Assembly (NCBI GenBank): GCA_903884235.1
Contig: CAISEB010000030.1
Coordinates: 62,001 to 126,000, forward strand
Direction: 5' to 3'
Length of the DNA stretch: 64,000 nt
Source of the DNA: an uncultured Pseudomonadota bacterium
GTDB lineage: Bacteria > Pseudomonadota > Gammaproteobacteria > Steroidobacterales > Steroidobacteraceae
Part shown: one piece after another, positions 35,052-44,841 of the stretch
Layout of the letters: every line of letters starts with the position of its first letter
How positions within the stretch are numbered: the first letter of the stretch is position 1
Position numbers and translations under genes: made by a program
The notes under the pieces: model-generated
The model's input: only the letters and a program-made list of their open reading frames with translations
The model's database searches: none
What the model was told of the DNA's origin: nothing

Positions 35052-38000
35052 TCAGGGGCTCGCGAGGCGCCTCAGCGACTGCAGTGCGACCGACAGCGTC
35101 GGGAAGTCCACCGCGCCGCCTGCCGACATGTCGGTGATGATCCGCCTGAAGTGATCGACGCCGCTGCGGCGCGAATCGAGCCAGGCGTTCGCCGCGCGCA
35201 CCGCATCGCCGCGCACGCCGCGACCGAGCGCGAGCTCGGCCAGCGACGAATGCAGCCGATACAGGTCCTCGCGCAGCGAGCTGCGCGCAACGGATTGCCA
35301 GTGTCCGGAGGTCTGCAGCGAGTCGATCTGCAGGCGCAGGCCGTCGAGGTCGAGGACGTGGCCGAGGTGCAGGTAGATCCGCGCCACCGTCATCAGCGGC
35401 GCGCGGCGCCGCGCGGCCAGATCGACGATGTACAGGCCGGACTGCAGCAGTTCGATCGACGCCACCCGCGCCGCGAGGGCCGCGGGAACGCCGGCCGCGG
35501 CCATGCCCGTGCGGTGATGGCCGAGTCGTTCGCCGAGGCGGCCCGCGAGCAGCCCGGGCGCGGCCGCGACGAGCTCGGCGAGGCCGGGTCGTAGCTTCGC
35601 GACCGCGGGTTCCACCGCCAGCGCCCGACCGTGGTGGGCGAGGACCCAGTAGGTCGCGTGGCGCAGCGCGCGCGAGGTCGCGTTGGCCATCTCGTACTGC
35701 ACGCTTGCCGGCACGCGGTTGTCGAGGTCCTCGATCGCGGTCCAGATTTCGCGCATCGACGTGCTCTCGCGCGCGATCGCGTAGGCGCGGGTGATTGCGC
35801 TCAGCGACGCTCCGGTGTCCTCGGCGACGCGGACCGCGAACACCGGGCCCATGCGGTTGACGATGCTGTTGGTCGTGGCGGTCGCGATGATCTCGCGGCG
35901 CAGTGGATGGTCCTTCAGCAGGTCGTGGTATCGGTCGAACAGCTCCGGCGGGAAATACCGCTGCAGCTCGTTCGACAGGTACGGGTCCTCGGGCACGTCG
36001 GATTCGATGATCTGGTGATGCGTCCAGATCTTCGAGTACGAGAGCAGGATGGCGAGCTCCGGTCGCGTCAGGCCCTTGCCCTTCTGGATGCGCTCGGCGA
36101 GATCCGACTCCTGCGGCATGAACTCGATCGCACGGTCGAGGTCCCCACCGCGCTCCAGGAACCGGATCGCGTAGCCGTGCTCCGAGGCGCGCTCGAGCGC
36201 GCGGGCCTCCAGTGCGCTGATCGCCTGCGTCTGCAGGTAGTTGTTGCGCAGCACGAGCGCGGCGACCTGGTCGGTCATCCGCGCGAGCAGCCGGTCGCGC
36301 GCCGCGCGCTTCAGTCCGCGACGCTCCTCGGCGAGGCGCAGCAGGATCTTGATATTGACCTCGAGGTCGGAGCAGTTGACGCCGCCGGAGTTGTCGATGA
36401 AGTCCGTGTTGAGGCGTCCGCCGGCGAGCGCGTACTCGATGCGGCCGAGTTGCGAGAAGCCGAGGTTGCCGCCTTCGCCGACCACCCTGCAGCGCAGTTC
36501 GCGACCGTCCACCCGCAGCGAATCATTGGCCCGATCGCCGACCGCCGCATGCGATTCGCTGCTCGCCTTGACGTAGGTGCCGATGCCGCCGTTCCACAGC
36601 AGGTCGACCTGCATGCGCAGGATTGCCCGGATCACCTCGTTCGGCGCCAGCGCCTCGGTGCCGACCCCGAGCAGCGCCCGCGCCTCGCGCGTCAGGCGGA
36701 TCGACTTGTCGGAGCGCGACCAGATGCCGCCGCCGGCCGACAGCTTCTTGACGTCGTAGTCGGACCAGCTGGAGCGCGGCAGGGCGAACAGGCGCAGGCG
36801 CTCCTTGAAGCTCAGCGCCGCATCGGGGGCGGGGTCGATGAAGATGTGCTGGTGGTTGAATGCCGCGACCAGGCGGGCGTGCGGGGAGCGGAGCAGCCCA
36901 TTCCCGAACACGTCGCCGGACATGTCGCCGATGCCTGCGACCGTGAAGGGCTGCGTGTCGACGTCGAGGCCGATCTCGCGGAAGTGCCGCTTGACGCATT
37001 CCCAGGCGCCACGCGAGGTGATCGCCATCTTCTTGTGGTCGTAGCCGGCGGAACCGCCCGAGGCGAACGCGTCGCCGAGCCAGAAGCCGTACTCCGCCGC
37101 GATGCCGTTGGCGATGTCGGAGAACGTCGCGGTGCCCTTGTCCGCGGCGACGACGAGGTAGGTGTCGTCGCGGTCGCGGCGCACCGTCGAGCGCGGCGGC
37201 ACGACCTTGCCGTCGATGATGTTGTCCGTGACGTCGAGGAGCGCCCGCACGAAGGACTGGTAGCAGGCCACGACCTCGGCGCCCTGCGCATCGCGGGCCG
37301 TGGGCAGGCGGCGGCAGACGAAGCCGCCCTTCGCGCCGACCGGCACGATGACCGTGTTCTTGACGTGCTGCGCCTTCATCAGGCCCAGCACCTCGGTGCG
37401 GAAGTCCTCGTAGCGGTCCGACCAGCGTAGGCCGCCGCGCGCCACCCGGCCCTTGCGCAGGTGCACGCCCTCGACGCGCGGCGAGTGGACCCAGATCTCG
37501 AACATCGGTCGCGGCTCCGGCAGCCCCGGGACGCGGGCCGGATCGAGCTTCAGCGACAGGTACGGCTTCGGCGCGCCATCGGCGCCGGACTGGAAGTAGT
37601 TGGTGCGCAGTGTCGCCTCGATCGCGGCGCGGAATGCCCGCAGGATGCGGTCCTCGTCGAGGCGCGCGACCGCGGCGAGCGCGGTGTCGAGCTCGCGCCG
37701 CAGGCGCGCCACCTGCACGGCGCGCGGCTTCTCGGCGAGCGCCGGGTCGAACTGGACGATGAACAGGCGCGCGAGCCGCTCGGCGGTGCGGGCGTTCGCC
37801 GCGAGCACGGCCTCCATGTAGGGCTGGCTGAACGGGATGCCGGTCTGCAGCAGCCAACGGCAATAGGCCCGCAGCACGACGGTCTCGCGCCAGCTGAGGC
37901 GGGCCGCGAGCACCAGGCGGTTGAAGCCGTCGTTCTCGGCCTGCCCGGACCACAGGGCACGGATCGCCGCGCCGAGTCGCGGGCCGTCGACGTTAAGGTC

Positions 38001-39866
38001 GATGGCCGGGGCGGAGCGGTTCTCGAGCTCGAAGTCCTGGATCCAGAGCGCGTCGCAGTCGGCGGGCCGGATCTCGTACGGTCGCTCGCTGATCAGCCGC
38101 AGGCCCAGGTTCTCGATCGTCGGCAGCACGTCGGAGATCGCGCGGGGTTCGCCACGACGGTACAGCTTGAGGTTGATGCGACCGGCGGCCGCGCCCGGGG
38201 GGCGGTACAGGTCGATCTCGAGGCCGTCTCCGGATGCCGCGATCCGCTCGAGGACTTCGATATCTGCGGCCGCGCGGGTCGGCGGCGTGTCCTCGGTGTA
38301 GGCGGCGGGCAGCGCGCGCCCGTAGCGCGCGACGAGCCTGAGTGCCGCGGCCTCGTCGGCACGCTCGGCGAGCGCAGTGCGCAGCGCGTCGGTCCAGGTC
38401 AGCACCGCCTCGGCGATGCGCTTTTCGACGCCCGCCGCATCGACCGCGGCGTTGCGCGAGGGCGTGCGCACGATCAGGTGCAGGCGCGCGAGCACGGACT
38501 CGGACAGTTGCACCTGCGAGACCACCGCGGTGCCGGACAGCGCCTCGCCGACAATGGCCTCGATGCGCCGGCGCACCTCGGTGTTGTAGCGATCGCGCGG
38601 CACGTACAGCAGGCACGACCAGAAGCGCTGGAAGCCGTCGCGCCGCAGGAACAGGCGTACGACCTGGCGGTCGTAGAGGTTGACGATGCCGCGGACGATC
38701 GGGATCAGGTCCTCGGTGGTGGCCTGGAACAGTTCGTCGCGCGGGTAGGTCTCGAGCACGTGCAGCACGGCCTTCGCGTCGTGGCTGAACGGGGCGAGGC
38801 CGAAGTGCCCGATGACCTTCTGCACCTTCTGGCGCAGCACGGGAATCTCGTGCGGGCTGCGGCTATAGGCGCTCGAGGTCCACAGTCCCAGGAAGCGATG
38901 CTCGCCGGTCACCTCGCCGCGGGCGTTGAAGGTCTTGATGCCGACGTAGTCGAGGTACGCGGGGCGGTGCACGGTCGCGACCGTGTTCGCCTTGGTGATG
39001 GAGAGCAGGTTGCCCTTGCGCGCGTGGTCGCGCGCGGCGCCGGTCAGCGTGACGTTGCGCGCGGGGTGGCGCGGGCGCTTGGCCCGCAGCAGGCCGAGGC
39101 CCGTCGCGCTCTGCGGCAGCAGTCGGTCGCTGCTGCGACCGCGTTCGAGGCGGTAGTAGCGATAGCCGAGGAAGGTGAAGTGGTTGTCCGCCATCCATTC
39201 GAGCAGCGCACGGGTCTCGACGACCTCGCTCGAGGCCATCGGCAGCGGTTGGGTCTCGAGGCTCGTGGCGAGATCGGTCGCGCGGCGACGCATCTCGGCC
39301 CAGTCGCCCACCGCGACGCGCACGTCGTCGAGCGCCGCCTCCAGCCGGGTGGCCAGCGCCTCGAGGCGCGCCGGGTCCGCCTCGCGATCGATCTCCAGCA
39401 TCTGCCAGGACTCGGCGCGACCGGTCGTGTCGGGCTCGACGATTTCAAGCAGGCGCCCGCGACGGTCGCGGCGCACGTCGATGACCGGGTGCACGATCAG
39501 GTGCACGGCGAGGCCGGCCTGGTTCGCCGCCATGCTCATCGAGTCGACCAGGAAGGGCATGTCGTCGCAGCAGATCATCACGACCGTGTGCGGCGAGCGG
39601 AAGCCGTCTATTGCGGGATCCGGATTGAAGACCCGCACGAATGACCGACCGGCGCGGCGCGTACGGGCGCTGGAGAAGTGCGCGAGCGCCGCTGCCGCCA
39701 GCGGCTCGACGCCGCGTGCGACGAGGTCCTCGTCCGCGACGCCACGGAAGTAGCGCCGCAGCACCGCCTCCGCCAGGGTTCGGTCGCGTGCCGGGAGGCT
39801 GCGCCTCGCGACCCGGACGATCCGTTCGATCAGGCGCAGGCGACTAGCCGGAACTTTGCCAAGCAT
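35052..39866 (-). CDS. gdhB: NAD-specific glutamate dehydrogenase, large 180-kDa type
   Basis: A 1604-residue enzyme of the L-GDH180 class, converting glutamate to 2-oxoglutarate with NAD. The N-terminal half (to about 650) holds ACT-like regulatory regions (VVMICCDDMPFLVDSMSMA). The catalytic part (about 720-1240) has RVEGVHLRKGRVARGGLRWS, VPVGAKGGFVCRR near residue 845, and GGSAGYDHKKMAITSRGAWE. The C-terminal helical region ends ALQSLRRLASP. GGGAG lies five bases before the ATG. It follows a MarR regulator gene by two bases, probably one transcript. It serves amino acid catabolism and may act with the glutamate-type symporter at 29991. Confidence 0.93.
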   Translation of the reverse strand: MLGKVPASRLRLIERIVRVARRSLPARDRTLAEAVLRRYFRGVADEDLVARGVEPLAAAALAHFSSARTRRAGRSFVRVFNPDPAIDGFRSPHTVVMICCDDMPFLVDSMSMAANQAGLAVHLIVHPVIDVRRDRRGRLLEIVEPDTTGRAESWQMLEIDREADPARLEALATRLEAALDDVRVAVGDWAEMRRRATDLATSLETQPLPMASSEVVETRALLEWMADNHFTFLGYRYYRLERGRSSDRLLPQSATGLGLLRAKRPRHPARNVTLTGAARDHARKGNLLSITKANTVATVHRPAYLDYVGIKTFNARGEVTGEHRFLGLWTSSAYSRSPHEIPVLRQKVQKVIGHFGLAPFSHDAKAVLHVLETYPRDELFQATTEDLIPIVRGIVNLYDRQVVRLFLRRDGFQRFWSCLLYVPRDRYNTEVRRRIEAIVGEALSGTAVVSQVQLSESVLARLHLIVRTPSRNAAVDAAGVEKRIAEAVLTWTDALRTALAERADEAAALRLVARYGRALPAAYTEDTPPTRAAADIEVLERIAASGDGLEIDLYRPPGAAAGRINLKLYRRGEPRAISDVLPTIENLGLRLISERPYEIRPADCDALWIQDFELENRSAPAIDLNVDGPRLGAAIRALWSGQAENDGFNRLVLAARLSWRETVVLRAYCRWLLQTGIPFSQPYMEAVLAANARTAERLARLFIVQFDPALAEKPRAVQVARLRRELDTALAAVARLDEDRILRAFRAAIEATLRTNYFQSGADGAPKPYLSLKLDPARVPGLPEPRPMFEIWVHSPRVEGVHLRKGRVARGGLRWSDRYEDFRTEVLGLMKAQHVKNTVIVPVGAKGGFVCRRLPTARDAQGAEVVACYQSFVRALLDVTDNIIDGKVVPPRSTVRRDRDDTYLVVAADKGTATFSDIANGIAAEYGFWLGDAFASGGSAGYDHKKMAITSRGAWECVKRHFREIGLDVDTQPFTVAGIGDMSGDVFGNGLLRSPHARLVAAFNHQHIFIDPAPDAALSFKERLRLFALPRSSWSDYDVKKLSAGGGIWSRSDKSIRLTREARALLGVGTEALAPNEVIRAILRMQVDLLWNGGIGTYVKASSESHAAVGDRANDSLRVDGRELRCRVVGEGGNLGFSQLGRIEYALAGGRLNTDFIDNSGGVNCSDLEVNIKILLRLAEERRGLKRAARDRLLARMTDQVAALVLRNNYLQTQAISALEARALERASEHGYAIRFLERGGDLDRAIEFMPQESDLAERIQKGKGLTRPELAILLSYSKIWTHHQIIESDVPEDPYLSNELQRYFPPELFDRYHDLLKDHPLRREIIATATTNSIVNRMGPVFAVRVAEDTGASLSAITRAYAIARESTSMREIWTAIEDLDNRVPASVQYEMANATSRALRHATYWVLAHHGRALAVEPAVAKLRPGLAELVAAAPGLLAGRLGERLGHHRTGMAAAGVPAALAARVASIELLQSGLYIVDLAARRRAPLMTVARIYLHLGHVLDLDGLRLQIDSLQTSGHWQSVARSSLREDLYRLHSSLAELALGRGVRGDAVRAANAWLDSRRSGVDHFRRIITDMSAGGAVDFPTLSVALQSLRRLASP

Positions 39867-39868
39867 GA

Positions 39869-40411
39869 TTACTCCCCCGGTCTACGCAGGGTCGGTGTAG
39901 TTTCGGCCGGTCGGTCGCCGGACGAATCCGGCCCGATGCCGCGCGCCGCGACGGTCGCGGCGCTGAAGGACAATTCATCGAGCAGATCGTGCAGCACCGC
40001 GCGCATTCGCGGCGGGATGCCCTGCAGCACGGCTTCCTCGTAGGCGAGTGCCCACGGCACGACCTGCTCGTACACCTGCAGCCCGGCGTCGGTCAGGCAC
40101 AGGCGCGAGCGGCGACGGTCGCTCTCCTCGACCGAGCGCGCGACGCGCCCGGCGCGCACCAGCGATGCGACGGCGCGACTGACGGCGACCTTGTCCATCG
40201 CGGTACGCTGCGCGACCTGCGCCGCAGACTGGTCGGGGCTGCGGGCGAGCACGGCGACGACGCGCCACTCCGGGATCGACAGGTTGAATCGGGTCGCGTA
40301 GGCGCCGGCGACCGCGGTGCTCATCGTGTTGGCGAGCACGGCAAGGCGGTACGGCAGGAATCGCTCGAGTTCGAGCGATCGCGGGGCGTCTGCGGAGGGC
40401 ACGGGCTTCAC
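39869..40411 (-). CDS. MarR-family transcriptional regulator
   Basis: A 180-residue winged-helix protein. The core reads FNLSIPEWRVVAVLARSPDQ, AAQVAQRTAMDKVAVSRAVA and the wing VARSVEESDRRRSRLCLTDAG. The GTG start is MKPVPSADAPR. It sits two bases upstream of the giant glutamate dehydrogenase gene and likely controls that operon or itself. The ligand is unknown. Confidence 0.88.
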   Translation of the reverse strand: MKPVPSADAPRSLELERFLPYRLAVLANTMSTAVAGAYATRFNLSIPEWRVVAVLARSPDQSAAQVAQRTAMDKVAVSRAVASLVRAGRVARSVEESDRRRSRLCLTDAGLQVYEQVVPWALAYEEAVLQGIPPRMRAVLHDLLDELSFSAATVAARGIGPDSSGDRPAETTPTLRRPGE

Positions 40412-40452
40412 GAATAGTTGCGATTGTAACCAAACTTCGCGTCGAGTGCGCT

Positions 40453-41550
40453 TCAGGGTCGATGCGGCTTCGCGAGGTATTCGTGGGACTGCATTTCGGC
40501 CAGCCGGCTCGCCGTGCGCCGGAATTCGAATTCAAGCCGCGTTCCCTGGTACAGGCGCTCGGCCGGGGCGGCCGCCGACAGCACGATCTTAACGCCCCGC
40601 TCGTAGAATTCGTCGATGAGGGCGATGAAGCGCCGCGCCTCGTCGTCGCAACCCGGCCCGAACACCGGCACGTCCGAGACGAGCACCGTGTGGAACTGGC
40701 GCGCGATCTCGATGTAGTCGGCCGTGCCTCGTGGACCCGTGCACAGCGCGGCGAACTCGAACCAGGCGCCGCCGCCATGGCAACGCCGTGTCGCGACCGG
40801 GCGGCCCTCGATCTGCAGGTCGCCAGGACGTCCGCTGCCGCCGGCGAGCGCCGCGAAGCGCGCCTCGAGCTCGGCGTCGGAGCCCGGTCCCGCGGCCAGG
40901 TACAGGGGCGCGCGCTCGAGCTCCCGCAGGCGATAGTCGATCCCGCCGTCGACCTCCAGCACCGTCGTCTCGCGCTCGAGCAGCGCGATCGCCGGCAGGA
41001 AGCGGCTGCGCTGCAGCCCATCGCGGTACAGGTCCGACGGTGGCGAGTTCGACGTCACGACGAGCGTCACGCCCGCCGCGGCGAGGCCGTCGAACAGGCC
41101 GCCCAGCAGCATCGCATCGGCGATGTCGCTGACGTACAGCTCATCGAGGCAGAGCACGCGGGTCGACGCCGCGAGGTCGGTCGCCACCGTCGCAAGGGGG
41201 TCCGCGAGGTCGCGTTCGCGCAGGGTGCGCAGCCGGGCGTGGATGTCCTGCATGAAGCGATGGAAGTGCGTGCGAACGGCCCGCTCGCCGAGATCGGCCG
41301 CGAAGAGGTCCATCAGGAGCGTCTTGCCGCGCCCGACGCCACCCCACAGGTACAGGCCATGCACCGACCGTCGCGCCGGCTCGCCACCGAGCGCGACCCG
41401 GGCCCGGTGCCACCAGCGGGTCTCGCGGCGCGTCGCGGCGTCCAGTCGGTCGGAAATCGTCGCCAGCGCACCGATGGCGCGACGCTGCGCGGGATCGGGT
41501 GCGAAGCCGCGATCCGCGAGCGCGGCGAGATAGCGTTCGGCGCGCGTCAC
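40453..41550 (-). CDS. zapE: Cell division ATPase ZapE (AFG1-like)
   Basis: A 365-residue AAA-type ATPase. Walker A is LYLWGGVGRGKTLLMDLF, then HFHRFMQDIHARL, Walker B VLCLDELYVSDIADAMLL and sensor TSNSPPSDLY. ZapE affects Z-ring stability under low oxygen or heat in E. coli. The start is GTG. Its length matches the family. It is not tightly linked to the neighbouring genes. Confidence 0.93.
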   Translation of the reverse strand: MTRAERYLAALADRGFAPDPAQRRAIGALATISDRLDAATRRETRWWHRARVALGGEPARRSVHGLYLWGGVGRGKTLLMDLFAADLGERAVRTHFHRFMQDIHARLRTLRERDLADPLATVATDLAASTRVLCLDELYVSDIADAMLLGGLFDGLAAAGVTLVVTSNSPPSDLYRDGLQRSRFLPAIALLERETTVLEVDGGIDYRLRELERAPLYLAAGPGSDAELEARFAALAGGSGRPGDLQIEGRPVATRRCHGGGAWFEFAALCTGPRGTADYIEIARQFHTVLVSDVPVFGPGCDDEARRFIALIDEFYERGVKIVLSAAAPAERLYQGTRLEFEFRRTASRLAEMQSHEYLAKPHRP

Positions 41551-41608
41551 TCGAGCGGCATCGAGGGCAGGGAGCGGAGATCCGGATGCATGGTGCTCGG
41601 GCGCGTGC

Positions 41609-42562
41609 TCAGCGGCGCTGCACGCCAGGCAGCACGCAGAGCATCTCGTACAGCAGGTTGGCGCCGAGTAGCGCCGTATTGCCGGTCGGGTCGTACGGCG
41701 GGCTGACCTCGACGAGGTCGCCGCCGACCACCTCGAGGCCGTGGCAGCCGCGGATGATCTCGAGACCCTGGGGCACCGTCAGGCCGCCGATCTCCACCGT
41801 GCCGGTGCCCGGCGCGTACGCCGGATCGAGGCCGTCGATGTCGAAGCTGATGTAGACGGGGCCCGGGCCGAGCCTGCGTGCGACGTCCTGCATGAGCGGC
41901 GCGAGCGAGCGATGCCAGCAGTCCTCGGCCTGCACGACCTGGAAGCCCTGGTTGCGGGACCAGTCGAAGTCGTCCGCCGCGTAACCGGTGCCGCGCAGGC
42001 CGATCTGCACGACCCGGCTGCAGTCCAGCAGGCCCTCCTCGACCGCACGGCGGAACGGCGTGCCGTGGGCGATCCTCTCGCCGAACATCTCGTCGTTGAC
42101 GTCCGCATGGGCATCGACGTGCACGAGCCCGACCGGTCCGTGGCGGCGATGCAGGGCGCGCAGGATGGGCAGCACGATCGTGTGGTCGCCGCCCATCGTC
42201 AGGGGAATCGCGCCGGTCCCGAGCAGGCGATCGTAGTGCTCCTCGATGATGCCGATGCTCTTGGCGAGGTTGAACGTATTGATCGCGACGTCGCCGACAT
42301 CGGCGATGCGCAGCGAATCGAACGGCGCCGCGCGGGTCGCCATGTTGTACGGCCGCAGCATCCGCGACTCGTCGCGGATCTGGCGCGGAGCGAGGCGCGC
42401 GCCGGGGCGGTTCGACGTGCCGATGTCGAACGGCACGCCGATGAAGGCGACATCGAGCCCGGCATCCAGATCGCAGGCCGGCAGTCGCATGAACGTGGCC
42501 GGGCCGCCGAAGCGCGGCATCTCGTTCCCGGACAGGGGCTGGAACAGTTGCTTCTCGGTCAT
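41609..42562 (-). CDS. Ureohydrolase, agmatinase family, guanidinobutyrase-like
   Basis: A 317-residue manganese enzyme of the arginase fold that releases urea from a guanidino compound. Metal motifs are LTMGGDHTIVLPILRALH, LVHVDAHADVND and SFDIDGLDPAYAPGTGTVE. The N-terminus LSGNEMPRFGGPATFMRLP and the end LYEMLCVLPGVQRR resemble Pseudomonas GbuA (4-guanidinobutyrase) more than E. coli SpeB, judged from memory. Agmatine or guanidinopropionate remain possible. It starts at ATG 42562, 16 bases after the GST gene. Confidence 0.88.
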   Translation of the reverse strand: MTEKQLFQPLSGNEMPRFGGPATFMRLPACDLDAGLDVAFIGVPFDIGTSNRPGARLAPRQIRDESRMLRPYNMATRAAPFDSLRIADVGDVAINTFNLAKSIGIIEEHYDRLLGTGAIPLTMGGDHTIVLPILRALHRRHGPVGLVHVDAHADVNDEMFGERIAHGTPFRRAVEEGLLDCSRVVQIGLRGTGYAADDFDWSRNQGFQVVQAEDCWHRSLAPLMQDVARRLGPGPVYISFDIDGLDPAYAPGTGTVEIGGLTVPQGLEIIRGCHGLEVVGGDLVEVSPPYDPTGNTALLGANLLYEMLCVLPGVQRR

Positions 42563-42578
42563 GGCGGCATCCTCGGTA

Positions 42579-43178
42579 TCAGGCGGGCACGGTCGCCGCG
42601 AAGCTGGGCCGCGCGGAAAGCGCGCTCCACCAAGCTCGAAGCGCAAGGTGCGCGGCCAGGAAGTCGACGTCCGGCAGCCGGAACTCGAGGTATCCGAGCG
42701 CGACGCCGGTGGCGATCGCGCCGAGATCGGGCGCGTCCCCGGCCGCGTCGGTGCTGGCCGCGAGTGCCGCCACGCCCCGGCGGATCGCCTCGGTGGCCCG
42801 CTTCTGCGAGAGCGTCGATCGCTCCGCTTCGGGCCGACGCCGCTCGAGCACGATCGCGACCGCCGCATCGAGGATGCCGTCGGCCAGCGCCTGCGTCCGC
42901 AGGACCTGCCAGCGCGCGGCACCGGCCTGCGGGATCAGTCGCGGGATCGGGGCGAGCGAGTCGAGGTACTCGCAGATCACCGGGCTGTCGTAGAGGACGA
43001 GTCCATCGTCGGCGACCAGCGCCGGAACCTTGCCGAGCGGATTGACGCCGACCACCGCGGCAGGGTCCGGCCAGGGATTGGCGACGACCAGTTCCACGCG
43101 TTCCGCGACGCCCTTCTCGATCGCCGTGATGCGCACCTTGCGCACGTACGGCGACGTCGGTGAGTGGTAGAGCTTCAC
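42579..43178 (-). CDS. Glutathione S-transferase family protein
   Basis: A 199-residue two-domain GST. The N-terminal thioredoxin-like domain reads MKLYHSPTSPYVRKVRITAI with the glutathione-contact stretch NPLGKVPALVADDG and DSPVICEYLD. The C-terminal helical domain follows. Such proteins detoxify electrophiles or act as dehalogenases or isomerases; the substrate cannot be read here. It lies between ETF-QO and the ureohydrolase on the same strand. Confidence 0.9.
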   Translation of the reverse strand: MKLYHSPTSPYVRKVRITAIEKGVAERVELVVANPWPDPAAVVGVNPLGKVPALVADDGLVLYDSPVICEYLDSLAPIPRLIPQAGAARWQVLRTQALADGILDAAVAIVLERRRPEAERSTLSQKRATEAIRRGVAALAASTDAAGDAPDLGAIATGVALGYLEFRLPDVDFLAAHLALRAWWSALSARPSFAATVPA

Positions 43179-43202
43179 GTCGCGCGCCCTGAGGGACCGT
43201 TC

Positions 43203-44819
43203 CTAGAGGTTCGAGTAGTTCGGGCCGGATCCGCCTTCCGGCGTCGTCCAGGTGATCTGCGCGTAGGGATCCTTGATGTCGCAGGCCTTGCAGTGCACGC
43301 AGTTGGAGGCGTTGATCTGCAGGCGCTTGGCGCCCGCGCCGTCGTCCACCATCTCGTACACGCCGGCCGGGCAGAAGTTCTGGCACGGGTTGCCGTACTC
43401 GACCGTGCACTGCGTCGCGCACAGGGTCGTGTCGTGCACCTTGAGGTGCACCGGCTGGCTCTCCTCGTGCTGGGTCCCGGCGAAGTACACGGCGGCCTGG
43501 CGGTCGCGCGGCTTGAGCTCGCGCTCGGCCGACCAGCCGCGATCGGGTGAGGCGTACTCGTCGAGGCGCCGGATCTGCGTGTAGTCGACCTTGTTCTTCA
43601 GCGTCCACGGCGTATGGCCGCCGGTGATCGTCTCGAGGCTGCCGTTCAGCAGGCCGATCCAGCGGCCCTTCTTGAACGCCGGCTTGAAGTTGCGGACCTT
43701 CCTGAGCTCGGCCATCGCGGGCGAGGCGCGGAAGCGCGCATCGAAGCCGGCGCTGCCGCCGGTCTCGACGAGGTGCTCGGCGGCGAGCACGCCCGAGCGC
43801 ACCGCCTGGTGCACGCCCTTGACCTTGGGCACGTTGACGAGCCCCGCTGCGCAGCCGATCAGCATCGCGCCCGGCATCTCGACCTTCGGCAGCGACTGGT
43901 AGCCACCGGCGGCGATCGTGCGCGCGCCGTAGGTGAGCAGTTCGCCGCCGCTGAGCAGCTTCTTCACCGACGGGTGGTTCTTGAACTGCTGGAAGGCCTC
44001 GAAGGGCTTGAAGCGCGGATCCTTGTAGTCGAGGCCGATCACGTAGCCGACATACACGCGGTTGTCGTTCACGTGGTACAGGAAGCTGCCGCCGTAGGTG
44101 GCGGCGTCGACCGGCCAGCCGATCGTGTGCTGGATGAGACCCGGTTCGACACGGCCTTCGGGCAGCTGCCACAGCTCCTTGAAGCCGAGGCCGTAGGTCT
44201 GGGGCGAGCTGTCCGCGTCGAGCCCGAACCGGGTCACCAGGGTCTTCGTCACGCTGCCGCGCGCACCCTCGGCGAACACCGTCGTCCTGGCGCGGATCTC
44301 CGGTCCCGGCGCGAAGTTCGGGCCGGGGTTGCCATCCTTGTCGAGGCCCATGTCGCCGATCTGCACGCCACACACGGCGCCGGCGTCGTCATGCAGCGCC
44401 TTCGCCGCGGCGTAGCCTGCGATCACGTCGACGCCGAGGGCCTCCGCCTGGGAGGCCATGTACGGGGTCAGCTGGCCGAGCGAGAGGATGAAGTTGCCGT
44501 GGTTGTTCATCTGCGGCGGCGTCACGAATCGGATCGATCGCGTGCGCGTCAGCAGGCTGAACTCGTCGCGGGTCGCCGGCACGCAGATCTCGGGCTGGTT
44601 GTTGCGCCATTCCGGCAGCAGCTTGTCGAGCGGCTCGGGTTCCATGACGAGGCCCGACAGTGCGTGGGCGCCGACCGACGCTGCCTTCTCGAGTACGCAG
44701 ACCGTGAGATCCGGATTCAGCTGCTTCAGCCGGATCGCGCAGGACAGGCCCGCCGGGCCGCCGCCGACGATCAGGACGTCGTACTCCATCTGGTCGCGTT
44801 CGATGTGGTCTGCGCTCAT
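43203..44819 (-). CDS. Electron transfer flavoprotein-ubiquinone oxidoreductase
   Basis: A 538-residue membrane-associated FAD and [4Fe-4S] enzyme passing electrons from ETF to the quinone pool. The FAD motif is YDVLIVGGGPAGLSCAIRL. The ferredoxin-like C-terminus has CTVEYGNPCQNFCPAGVYE and CVHCKACDIKDPY for the cluster. It serves acyl-CoA and amino acid oxidation, consistent with the thiolase and SDR genes upstream. etfAB themselves are not in the window. Confidence 0.95.
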   Translation of the reverse strand: MSADHIERDQMEYDVLIVGGGPAGLSCAIRLKQLNPDLTVCVLEKAASVGAHALSGLVMEPEPLDKLLPEWRNNQPEICVPATRDEFSLLTRTRSIRFVTPPQMNNHGNFILSLGQLTPYMASQAEALGVDVIAGYAAAKALHDDAGAVCGVQIGDMGLDKDGNPGPNFAPGPEIRARTTVFAEGARGSVTKTLVTRFGLDADSSPQTYGLGFKELWQLPEGRVEPGLIQHTIGWPVDAATYGGSFLYHVNDNRVYVGYVIGLDYKDPRFKPFEAFQQFKNHPSVKKLLSGGELLTYGARTIAAGGYQSLPKVEMPGAMLIGCAAGLVNVPKVKGVHQAVRSGVLAAEHLVETGGSAGFDARFRASPAMAELRKVRNFKPAFKKGRWIGLLNGSLETITGGHTPWTLKNKVDYTQIRRLDEYASPDRGWSAERELKPRDRQAAVYFAGTQHEESQPVHLKVHDTTLCATQCTVEYGNPCQNFCPAGVYEMVDDGAGAKRLQINASNCVHCKACDIKDPYAQITWTTPEGGSGPNYSNL

Positions 44820-44841
44820 GACTGCATTCGCTCGTGTGGTG

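Noticed and set aside
35631-39644. Plus-strand open frames opposite the NAD-glutamate dehydrogenase
   Set aside because: They are mirror frames of a conserved 1604-residue enzyme and show no domain of their own.
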